Shown here: one piece after another, positions 55,516 to 64,000 of the stretch
Position numbering within the stretch: position 1 is the first letter of the stretch
Layout of the letters: each line of letters opens with the position of its first letter
NCBI RefSeq assembly: GCF_023065955.2
Contig: NC_079873.1
Coordinates: 95,394,128 to 95,458,127, forward strand
Length of the DNA: 64,000 nt
Source: Ursus arctos
Lineage: Eukaryota; Chordata; Mammalia; Carnivora; Ursidae
Direction of reading: 5' to 3'
Notes under the pieces: generated by a model
Told to the model about the DNA's origin: nothing
The model's database searches: none
The model's input: only the letters and a program-made list of their open reading frames with translations
Program-made: the position numbers and the translations under genes

Positions 55516-55544
55516 TTCTCTCCTACCCTCTGTTTAAATTGCTC

Positions 55545-55935
55545 TGGCAGAGGCCAGTAATAATGGCAAACCTGTGAACCATCTTTCACACCTTCCTCTC
55601 TCTTATTCATAATATCTAATGAATGATGACATCAGGTTAATTGTACTGTCAAGGCTCTTTGGCATCCATCCGTGTCCTCCCAGTTCCACTGCTACTACCT
55701 CATCTAGTCCTCGCTGGCCTCTGTTTCCCGATGGTTATAGTCGACCTCTAATTAATTCTCCTTTGTCCATTTTCACCTTCTTGCAGCCCATTCTCCAGAG
55801 AGTAACCAAAAGCTTCAAAAATATATATCAAATAATATTGCTAAGAATCCTTTACTAGCCTCCAATTGTCCTACAGAGGCAAATGCAAAATTGTTTCATG
55901 GTCTCGGGGAAACTGAAAATCTGACCCTTTGATTA
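55545..55935 (+). mobile_element. L2 LINE ORF2 3' part
   Basis: 'tactacctcatctagtcctcgctggcctctgtttcccg', 'cttcttgcagcccattctccagagagtaacc' and 'cctttactagcctccaattgtcctacagaggcaaatgc' follow the sense L2 order. It appears to continue beyond the LTR at 56325. Stops break the frame. Confidence 0.65.
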
Positions 55936-55984
55936 CTTCAAAAGGTAAACAGTGTTACCATTTGACTTAACAGTTCTATTGTTG

Positions 55985-56312
55985 AAATCCGGCCTTGCTT
56001 CAGAGCCAAAATAGAATGGGGAAGACGGAGTTTGGGATAAAAATGAGCAAGAGTTTTATTGCTCTGCTGGGCCAAGGAGCAGGCAGCAGGTATGGCCTTC
56101 AAATACTGCAAGCCCAGAGGAATGGGCCGGGGGCTTATAGGGAAATGCCGGACCCAGCTGGTTTTGACCTGAAATCGTCTTTCGTGCTGCCAGCCTCCTC
56201 GGTGGGTTTCAGAGTGGTACAGGAGACACCCAAACTGCTAGAAGGGAGGAGGGGAGGTTTGCAGAAGAGAGGGCAAAGGTCGCTTTCAAATCAAGCTATA
56301 CTTTAACGGCTT
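55985..56312 (-). mobile_element. LTR fragment inserted in L2
   Basis: It differs in base composition from its flanks: 'gaatggggaagacggagtttgggataaaaatgagcaagagttttattgctctgctgggccaaggagcaggcag'. On the minus strand an AATAAAA signal (rc near 56056-56062) is followed by an LTR U5-like region. L2 homology flanks it on both sides. The 103-residue frame at 55995-56306 is a product of this GC-richer DNA. Confidence 0.5.
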
Positions 56313-56324
56313 CTCTTACCTCCT

Positions 56325-56649
56325 GAAATATACTATGTTCTCTCTCATCTCAAGGACTCGGCATTCACTCTTCGATGTTGTAAAACTCATTTCCCGTCCT
56401 CCTTCCCTTACTCACTGTGCTCCATGATTCAGGATGGTGTGAAACATGACTGCTTCATTCTTTCAGTAAGCCGTCCTTGATTCCCTTCCACTTACGCTTG
56501 TTTCCTTCTCAGACGTATTCCCCGCAGCATCCTGCCTTTCTCCATGAAAATTACTTGATGGTGCCTGTCTTTCGGATTGGCTCAATAGACTATCACCTGT
56601 GTGAGATCAGAAACCATACCTATGTTTGCTGGTCCTTCTCTCCCACCTT
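56325..56649 (+). mobile_element. L2 LINE 3' region, continuation
   Basis: 'cactgtgctccatgattcagg', 'cagtaagccgtccttgattcccttcc' and 'tcacctgtgtgagatcagaaaccatacctatg' are sense L2 3' blocks. Confidence 0.6.
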
Positions 56650-56840
56650 CCTCCCCCTTCCTTCTTCGGAACTGACCAATACTGAGCCGATACTGTTGGG
56701 CCAGGCCCCGTGCCAACTGCTAGGAATCCAATAATGAACAAAAGACACAACGTCTATTCCTTCATGAAGCTTATTTTTAGTTGGCCCTAACAACCAATTA
56801 AATTAGAAAACAAATATATTAACAAAATACTTCATTTGAT
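56650..56840 (-). mobile_element. L2 LINE 3' end, antisense
   Basis: 'aatactgagccgatactgttgggccaggccccgtgccaactgctaggaatccaataatgaacaaaagacacaacgtctattccttcatgaagcttat' is the antisense L2 end. It abuts the sense L2 at 56325-56649 tail to tail, like the pair at 23.28 kb. Confidence 0.7.
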
Positions 56841-57139
56841 TGATTCTGAAATCCCCCCTTTCCCCACATTTTGAAATCATCTATGTAATCGAGATGTGTC
56901 TTAGAATCAATGTAACGAGGAAGCAGTTTTTCTTCATAAATAAAATATTTCTGTGTACTACAATTAGACATGTCTTAGACTGGATGAAATAGGATAGTTA
57001 CCAAATATGCTACATGCTGGAATGGAAATACTGTGATATGAAGATGGTAAGTTTGGAGGAGGACAAGTCATAGTCTCAACATTTAGATTCATGGTCAGTT
57101 AGCTAGTATAAATATATGTCGAACTCATTATCTTTTGCC
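56841..57139. other. Unrecognised AT-rich stretch
   Basis: No gene or named repeat is supported. Confidence 0.4.
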
Positions 57140-57690
57140 TCTTCCTTTATAACCCCTTCCCTCCCAGCCTCCCAGTACTTGCTGTCATGTTTGTTTTAGG
57201 ACACTGAGGTCCACCTAGTTGCCAATGCCAGATGCCTGTGTTACATGCTAGAGTTTTGCCAGTCCCAAATCTCTGAGTATGCAAATGATCTCCCTGTTAC
57301 TTTGAAATCAATGTTCTGTGTATCTTCCACATCCCCCATGCCCCCATCCTCACTTTCTCTGCCTTTTAATGTTACGCCTTCGTTATTTATTGCCCTAAAT
57401 ACTGTAATAGCTTTCTAGTTCTGATTCTCTTATTTCTTCAGTCCATTCTATAGACTCCCAACACTGTAATCTCCATACATTTCCAATTTGCTCCTTACTC
57501 ACCATCTATCGCCAAAGACCCATTGCACTTTGTATATATATTTCTGTTTGTATCTATTATCACCTTGTATAATCTCTTGTAAGTGCCAGGAGGGGTGGGA
57601 TCGCGTCTCTTTTGGTTCTCCATTGTATCCTGGCAAACTTGAACAATGCTAGACAAAGAAGATACGTTATAAATGCTTTTTGAAGAAATG
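57140..57690 (+). mobile_element. L2 LINE 3' region
   Basis: 'ctaaatactgtaatagctttctagttctgattctcttatttcttcagtccattctatagactcccaacactg' and 'taagtgccaggaggggtgggatcgcgtctcttttggttctccattgtatcctggcaaac' are sense L2. The start is uncertain and could be nearer 57360. Confidence 0.55.
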
Positions 57691-57760
57691 ACTGGTATGA
57701 CTTCCCCCTTTTACGTGACTTCTCTGAGCTTCAGGCTGGGTGTTTAAATATGGGAAGTTT

Positions 57761-57912
57761 ACAGGCGCCTGGGTGGCTCAGTGGGTTAAGTGTCTGACTC
57801 TTGATTGCAGCTCAGCTCCTGATCTCAGGGTTGTGAGATAGAGCCCCAAGCTTGGAGCCCGCTTAATATTCTCTCTCTTCCTCTGCCCTGCCCTCCTTCC
57901 CCCTCTAAAAAA
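57761..57912 (+). mobile_element. CAN-SINE, plus strand, short body
   Basis: 'aggcgcctgggtggctcagtgggttaagtgtctgactcttgattgcagctcagctcctgatctcagggttgtgagatagagcccc', then a short CT-rich body ending 'ccccctctaaaaaaa'. The typical AATAAA tail is missing. Confidence 0.9.
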
Positions 57913-57928
57913 AGGTGGGGGTGGATTT

Positions 57929-58076
57929 ATGTTTTGTTTTGTTTTGTTTTGTTTTTTTCTTAAAACCAAGTATTCCCAAGTGTGGCCTTTGTTTCCTATA
58001 TTCATTTGTAGCCTGTGTACTTCTTTATAGTGTATCCTTTTCTTGGCTTTCCTGTTTTTTTTTTTTTTTTTTTTCT
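57929..58076. repeat. (TTTTG)n and poly-T low-complexity patches
   Basis: A (TTTTG) run of about five units at 57932-57957 and a T run of about 19 at 58055-58073. Confidence 0.85.
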
Positions 58077-58789
58077 TTTATTGAGGCAGCTGGTGTAGGG
58101 CAGCAGTGGTAAAGAAAAACATCCAGTCAAGTGCCCAGGAGTACACATTACCTCAAATTATAATAATCTGAACGTGGAATTCCTCCCCTTCATGCTAGTC
58201 AGTAGTGAAGCATTGTGGCAATAAGAGAAGGCCTAAATTGTCATCTTAATATGGGTGTTTGGTGATATAACTCTCATAAGTAGAAGGAATTTTTTATGCC
58301 TATTAAAATATACCTGTTCTATTCGAATCCCCTTTCAAAATGCAGCTAGTGTGTGAAACTTCAAGTGGTCAAACCAAAATGAATTTGAAAGGGAAGGTTG
58401 AGTGCTTCCCTGAGTTGCATACCAATAGCCTCCTTTTCTCCCCAGAGCTCACCATAAATGATTAAAAATCACCCTTCAGGGTCTTGGCTTGACTCTCCTA
58501 CTTGTAATAGGAGGTTTTTGAGCAAAAGAACAGCTGCCCATCTGCTAGGAAAATGAAAGGAAATAAATCAGATTGATCTGTTTTATGCTGGAGATCCATG
58601 TTATCTGAGGTGGCTTTTTAAAAAATTCTTTTTACCTTTGTATAAACTAAAGGAAGATACAATTTATTTCTTAGTCACAGAGGAAAAGAAAAGAAAAAAG
58701 AAAAGAAAACAAAACACCTTAGTTTCCTAAGATGAATCCACATCATTGAGGCCTTGGAATAACTTTTGACCTGGCTTATTTTTTTCTGA
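58077..58789. other. Unrecognised stretch with a purine-rich run
   Basis: No gene is supported. An A/G run 'gaggaaaagaaaagaaaaaagaaaagaaaac' lies at about 58680-58712. Confidence 0.4.
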
Positions 58790-59315
58790 TTGGTTATTCT
58801 GTTTATTTATTTTTGACACACATAGTTCATATATACTACTTGGTAAGTTTGGAGAAAGTATACATCTGTGAAACCATCACCACGATATATACCATAAACT
58901 CTCCATCACCTTCAGTAGGTCTTCTTGTCCTCTTATGTAATGATTATGGTTTTTTGGGGTATAAGAACTCTAATATGAGATCTACCCCCTTAGCAAATTT
59001 TTTTTTTAAAAGATTTTATTTATTTATTAGACAGAGAGAGACAGCCAGCGAGAGAGGGAACACAAGCAGGGGGAGTGGGAGAGGAAGAAGCAGGCTCCTA
59101 GTGGAGCAGCCTGATGTGGGGCTCGATCCCATGACGCCGGGATCACGCCCTGAGCCGAAGGCAGACGCTTAACCGCTGTGCCACCCAGGCGCCCCCCCTT
59201 AGCAAATTTTTAAGTTTACAATACAGCATTGTTAACTATTGGCACAAAGTTGTTTAGTAGGTCTCTAGGACTTGTCATCCTGTATAACTGAAACTTATAT
59301 CCTGGCTTCTTTTTA
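58790..59315 (-). mobile_element. LINE-1 3' fragment, antisense, split by a SINE
   Basis: 'gaaagtatacatctgtgaaaccatcaccacgatatataccataaactctccatcacc' and, beyond the SINE, 'ttagcaaatttttaagtttacaatacagcattgttaactattggcac...ctaggacttgtcatcctgtataactgaaac' are antisense L1 3' sequence. Confidence 0.75.
59001..59195 (-). mobile_element. Young CAN-SINE, minus strand, with TSD, inside L1
   Basis: T run, 'aaaagattttatttatttattagacagagag', 'gacagccagcgagagagggaacacaagcag', 'gctcgatccc', 'ccgaaggcagacgcttaaccgctgtgccacccaggcgcccc'. CCCCTTAGCAAATTT is duplicated (58986-59000 and about 59195-59209). Nearly unworn; same subfamily as 31293 and 42716. The tail of the 119-residue frame at 58813-59172 is SINE-derived. 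Confidence 0.96.
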
Positions 59316-59750
59316 AAATTAATTTTTGTTTTTATTACACAAGTAATGCATGTCCCTTTTAGACAAACAATTCAGACATCCAGAAAGAGGAAAAAAATCA
59401 CTATAATATCATCAGACGGTGAAAACCAATGTTAACATTTTTGTGTGTATACATGGGATGCGTGTGTGTGTGTGTGTGTGACTAAAAGTGGATACTATAC
59501 TATATGTGTTTATTATAACTTGCTTTATTCACTCAATGTTCTATCATAAATATTTTTCCTTGTCAATAATTATACGTATACAGTATTACTTTTTAATGGC
59601 TACATAGTATTAATTATATCTAATTAAACTCCTACATTGTGGGGCTTTTAGGTTGTTTTCAATTTTCTAGTATTATTTTAGAACATCTATTTATACACAT
59701 TTATACTTGGAAGTCATGTATTGGTTTATCCTAAAAAGGAAAAAAAAAAG
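59316..59750 (-). mobile_element. LINE-1 (L1M) 3' UTR-like fragment, antisense
   Basis: 'tattacacaagtaatgcatgtcccttttagacaaacaattcagacatccagaaagagg', 'acttgctttattcactcaatgttctatcataaatatttttcc' and 'ttttaatggctacatagtatt' match the antisense L1M 3' pattern. A (TG)10 run lies at 59462-59480. Confidence 0.7.
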
Positions 59751-60345
59751 TTAGGTTATATTGCAATAAGAAATACTGGGAAATAGATGTACGTTAAAGC
59801 TAAAATGGTTTCTAACTTGTTCACACCATAACTACATTGCAGGTTGACAGAAGAGTCCTGATTGTTAAGTAGAGACCCAAAATTACTGAGGCATCATCAT
59901 TTTCTGACACTGCCCTCTTAAGATGTGCGCTTATGAACACCTTGGCAGGGAATGAGGGTATAGAAAATTGCTTACTGGCTCTATAATGCTTTTGCCTAGA
60001 AGTGAAACATAGATGCTCCCATTTTAACTAGCCATGTGGCCACATTTAACCTCATTGAGATGGGGAAATGTAGAGCTCCCAAAAGTAGAGGAGAAGCAGA
60101 TACTGTCTCAGTAATAGTCAATATATGAATTAAATGTTGAAATCCATTACTTGAGCATGCACATGTAGTAAATGTGTTACTTATTTTAAAATTACTCTCC
60201 AGGAGGATTATAGCATTTTATTTTTAAACCATTAGTGCATAGGAAATCTCCCTATACTTTACCTCTTCAATCTTGTAATATAATCAAATGTCCTTGACTA
60301 TTTCCTTAGCAAAAATGGCATCTAAATTTTTGTTTAATTGACTTT
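59751..60345. other. Unrecognised non-coding stretch
   Basis: No gene or named repeat is supported. Confidence 0.4.
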
Positions 60346-60532
60346 TTAAAAAATATTTTATTTATTAGAGAGAGTTTGAGAGAGAGAGAGCATGAGAAGT
60401 GGGCCGGGATAGAGGGAGAAGCAGACTCCCCGCTGAGCAGGAAGCCCCCTTCCAGGGCTTCATCCCAGGACCCTGGGAGCATGACCTGAGCTGAAGGCAG
60501 ACGCTTTACTGACTGAGCCACCCAGGAGCACT
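60346..60532 (-). mobile_element. CAN-SINE, minus strand
   Basis: 'aaatattttatttattagagagag', 'gagaagcagactccccgctgagcaggaagccccc', 'catcccaggaccctgggagcatgacctgagctgaaggcagacgc', 'gactgagccacccagg'. The end of the head is altered ('agcactc'). The frame at 60306-60521 is SINE-derived. Confidence 0.9.
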
Positions 60533-62799
60533 CATTTTTTTCATTGTTAAAGGGATGACCGTTTTGATATATTTATATACCCTGGTTCATCCTGATATCT
60601 TTAAGGAAGGTGTGAAAACATGGTTTTGAGTGTGATGCGACAATGGTGTTACATCCGGAACGACTGCAATAGTGGACGCATCTTGGAATGCATCGTAAAA
60701 GATATAAATTGCTATGGGTACGGTGCTCTTTTTGCAGTATTTTCTTATCCTTCAATTTCATGAAATGATTGAGTTCATGAATACAATTAAATTTGGAATG
60801 AATATTTCTTTCTCAGTGATAGCACCATAAAGTATGTGAAAATTATATTTGTGTTCTTAGTCAAGAAGTAGGAGGTTTTGTGCTTGTACCCAGATGATAG
60901 GAATACATTAGTTCTGCGATTGTTCTGTGCAAAATCATCCTTTCCTTTACAGTATTTGGAATTCGTTGTTGTTAAAGGAAATGTCTTCTTCTTTTGATTA
61001 CCTGTGTGTATAACCCACTGCTGGGTATATATGCAAGAGCGTAGTGAACTTGTATTCCATGAATGTGATTGAAAGGAAAGGGAGCCTATTTTGTGTATTA
61101 TTCATTCATCTCACTTCAGGCATTTAAGTTGGAAAGTGCTTCTTTGCTAGGTACTTTTTAAATTTCTAATTTCTATGTAATTTGTAATATTTTTAAAGGC
61201 AAGACTAAGCAAGGACAATGAATTGTGTCTCTCTGTGTTTGTAGGTTTTGAGCCATGTTGAAAGTAATTCTCCAATCATGGATAAGGATAGACATTTTTA
61301 CTTTCCAAAATGGTTTTATAAAATATGTTTGGCACCATGGGGATTAAATGCCTGCCGTTGATGATTTAGCTTCTGTTGTGATGTAATGTTGATGCGCCCC
61401 TAGCCCTGGAACTGAACAGTCCATCCTGAGGAGCCAGTGTATATCTAAGTACCCGGTACTGGTTTTGCTGGAGCCCAAGATTAGAACAGATTAAACGGTG
61501 CTTTTCATGGCTTGAAGTATAAGATATTTGAAATTTATGTTAACAGTTTGTTGCACCTTATACAGCCAATATATACCAAGATCGAGAGGATTCTTGTGAG
61601 TTTCTTTTTCTTTGTGGATGTGTTCAGCACTTGACCAATACTGGTGAGAATTAGATTTTTTGCATGAAGAGACGGGATTAAGTTCTCTTCTGAAGCACTG
61701 ATCTCTCATGAATCAGTTTGCAATAACTTTGGCAGTGTGATACCAAACTGAATTTAAATGAAGAAGAAGTAATCAGAAGAGTCACTGTGTGTTTGAGATA
61801 GTATAAATCAATATATGGGATTTCATTCTTAAAAGGTCAGAGTTTCAACTAATTGTAGCGGAAAGTATTAGAATAGCCATTTTAGGTGAAATTTGGATGT
61901 TTATTTCTCTGTGTTCTTCAATAAGAGATGAAATCAAGGTCTGAAGGTAAGTCAGTTTTGTTACCCCAAGATTCGCCTCTTTGGCAGATTGATAATTTCA
62001 AGTTGGTTATTCTTAAGAAACTGCAAGCATAGTAGAAGCTCTGAAAATGAAGGCGAACTTGCCCTTTGTAAGAGGCATTTATGTGTAGAAGCTTTCGGGG
62101 TGTTTGGAGAATGCAAGGACTTCTATCTGCATAACAACCTTACTGTAGTTTACTTTGCCCTTTTTGGTAGCCTCCTATAAATGATGCCCCATACTCAGCG
62201 TTTTCTTTTGTCTTTAGCTGAAGATGTTATTTAATGTGATGACTTTGGCCATTTTGGGGAATTAGTCAGTTTTCCTGTGTCTCTTCCATGTTCACTGGAG
62301 GTATACACGTTATTAAACTGTTGTTTGACTTTCTACCGTTAATCTGTTTTATGTCCATTTTGAGTCTTACATCAGCCAGAAGAATCTTGAAAGGTATAGG
62401 ATAATGTTTTCCCCCAACAATACCCACCTGCCTGAAGACAGTGGGCTGGGCCCGATAGCATTTTGTTGTCCCTACTGGCAGTAAGACTTAACGATTTTGT
62501 GCACTCTTCCATATTCCAATTACAAACTAACTTTAGTTTGGTATTATTCTCATTTTGGTTTTTATGCTCCCCAGCTTGTGTAGGTTGACCTTAGACTTTA
62601 AGGTGGAGTTTTGAGTTCCTCTATGTTAATCAGTTCAAAACTATCTGGTGGGTTTTACTAAGCAGTTCTGTTAGGCATATTACAATGTAAGTAATTGGTC
62701 TTGTCCTCATTCACCGTGAGGTCTATTTGAATAGAGAGGCAAAAATCACACTAGAAACATAGAACAACAAAGTAAAATGTGATATATTATTTCTGTATT
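60533..62799. other. Unrecognised non-coding stretch
   Basis: Over 2 kb without a repeat that I can name and without a plausible gene. Frames of 60-72 residues are scattered on both strands. If anything in the window is single-copy and conserved, this is one of the better candidates, but I see no direct evidence for it. Confidence 0.4.
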
Positions 62800-63253
62800 T
62801 TGTAGCAGTTTGTGCAAAGGTTTTATCCTTATTGTAGCGACTAGTTTTAGGCAGCAGTCTCGAGCACTGGAAACTAGAGTATGACAAAAGGGCCCACAGT
62901 GATCACTGAGCTGAACACAAACAGGCACATTAAGTGATTCACCTTGAAATACCCATCGACCCTAACTGACCAATTACAACCAGGCACAGTGTCTAAGGTT
63001 ACCAATAAAGGGAAAATTATGTATGTGCCCATACTCTGCCCCTCTACCCTGTAACTGTGGCCCATCTCTACCTCCTTGTCACAGACTGTCTCTCCTTTGC
63101 TGTTCTGCTAGCTTCTTCCTTAAAGTGTATTCAGTAAACTTCTATCTCCTTTGTTCTGCCTTGGGTGAATTCTTTCACTATCTTTGCTGCTGGACTCTGG
63201 CTGATCCGAGCACCCCACAGTTCATGGCTCCCCCGCCCCCATCAGGAGACTCC
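62800..63253 (+). mobile_element. ERV1-like LTR, plus strand
   Basis: Order of signals: CCAAT (62970-62974, in 'gaccaattaca'), a TATA-like 'ccaataaagg' (63000-63009), a poly(A)-signal variant 'cagtaaac' (about 63130-63138), then a U5-like run 'cttctatctcctttgttctgccttgggtgaattctttcac...ctggctgatccgagcaccccaca'. The spacing and U5 wording resemble gammaretrovirus-related LTRs. The 3' end may be at 63219 or 63253. No internal viral genes follow. Confidence 0.55.
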
Positions 63254-63296
63254 ACACTTACGAGGTACAATGAATGAATTGTGGGGGATTGTAGGG

Positions 63297-63858
63297 CTGG
63301 ACGAAGTCCCTGATGTGGGAAACAAAAGAAAAAATTAAATTTCTTTACTGCCTATACTAATGAAACAGGTAGAGTGAACTTCCTCTCGACCTCAGCTGCC
63401 TTGATGTTAATACTTTGCTGAGGGCAAAAGGCAATCTTACCATTATCCCAGCCCTTCAGGATTCTGTAAGTCTACTTTAACATAGGGGAATTCCTTTATA
63501 AACTTCCTTTATCTCTAGCCCCCGAGATATGTGTTAGTCATCCTCCTCCAAGGACTTGGCCCACTGATCTACATCTGAAGGGTCTCATGACTAGGGCTTT
63601 TACTAGATAGTAATAAATGACGTTTTCCTAACAATAGCTAGCCCCCTAAAGATCCTAGAAGTGTTGTTTCCAAAATTCATTAGATTCCTATGCTATCCCT
63701 AACCCCCTCACTTGAAAGTAAATAATCAGTCACCAGTTACAACTCCTGTGCAGCCTTTTCTGCCCACAGTTTGTGTCCTCATGCGTTAGTAAAACCACCT
63801 TTTTGCACCGAAGATGTCTCAGGAATTCTTTCTTGGCCCTCGTCTCCAAACCCCAACA
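63297..63858 (+). mobile_element. Second LTR-like unit, plus strand (family uncertain)
   Basis: Starts near 'tgatgtgggaaacaaaagaaaaaattaaatttctttactgcct' and ends '...aggaattctttcttggccctcgtctccaaaccccaaca', the U5-like CA end. Within it are a TATA-like 'ctttataaac' (about 63493-63502), 'cccccgagatatgtgttagtcatcc...ggacttggcccactgatctacatctgaagg' and AATAAA (63612-63617). The text resembles ERV1 LTR consensus. No gag/pol/env-like frame is present. Confidence 0.5.
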
Positions 63859-64000
63859 TTTTCTTTATCATTTCCTGTGGCTCTGGAAGATTTTGATGAG
63901 CTAAGAGCAGACTTAGAAGGAATCAAAGGTAGGGGCACCAGTGATGTACAAGGGATCCATCACTGAAAGTTTTCCTTGACTAAAATTAAGAGCATCATCG
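63859..64000. other. Window edge, unassigned
   Basis: The last 140 bp ('...ggctctggaagattttgatgag...') could be ERV internal sequence or flank. It is cut by the end of the window and nothing can be asserted. Confidence 0.3.

Overview
This window looks like non-coding DNA from a carnivoran mammal, most likely a caniform/arctoid (bear, seal, mustelid or panda-like). The evidence is about twenty copies of the tRNA-derived carnivore SINE (CAN-SINE/SINEC) in both orientations. They carry the 'GGGCGCCTGGGTGGC' head, a CT-rich middle and an AATAAATAAAATCTT tail, and many have clear target-site duplications (TSDs). Older mammal-wide repeats (MIR, L2, L3, MER5-like, MER2/Tigger, ERVL and MaLR-like LTRs) form the background. 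Family names come from memory of consensus sequences; no database search was possible.

I found no host protein-coding gene, exon, tRNA or rRNA that I can support. The longest open frames are LINE-1 ORF2 remnants (46466-47068 on - and 47098-47624 on +) or chance frames inside LTRs and SINEs. The window could be intergenic or inside a large intron.

Layout: 0-8 kb is mostly unrecognised sequence with hAT fragments, one MIR and three SINEs. From 8 to 16 kb there are hAT and Tigger DNA transposons and three minus-strand LTRs; two of these are the same family, and one splits an older MIR. From 16 to 26.8 kb MIR and L2 fossils dominate, with SINEs and a hAT MITE. From 27.9 to 38.2 kb the sequence is AT-rich and mainly old LINE-1: a plus-strand ORF2 fossil with three younger insertions, several minus-strand L1 fragments, an L2, and a compact solo LTR with a visible TATA box and poly(A) signal. 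From 38 to 46 kb there are MIR, MER2, L2 and SINEs. At 46.13-47.64 kb lies the youngest-looking large insertion, a 5'-truncated LINE-1 inverted by twin priming, with a perfect 16-bp TSD and a 37-nt T run. From 47.8 to 57.7 kb there are MaLR-like, L3, MIR, L2 and LTR fragments, plus a 0.7-kb unidentified segment (about 52985-53690) flanked by two diverged direct repeats. From 57.7 to 64 kb there are SINEs, L1 fragments and, at the right edge, two plus-strand LTR-like units in tandem.

No genes act together here. What the window preserves is a layered history of retrotransposon and DNA-transposon insertions, whose nesting gives their relative ages. I see no convincing novel biological system.
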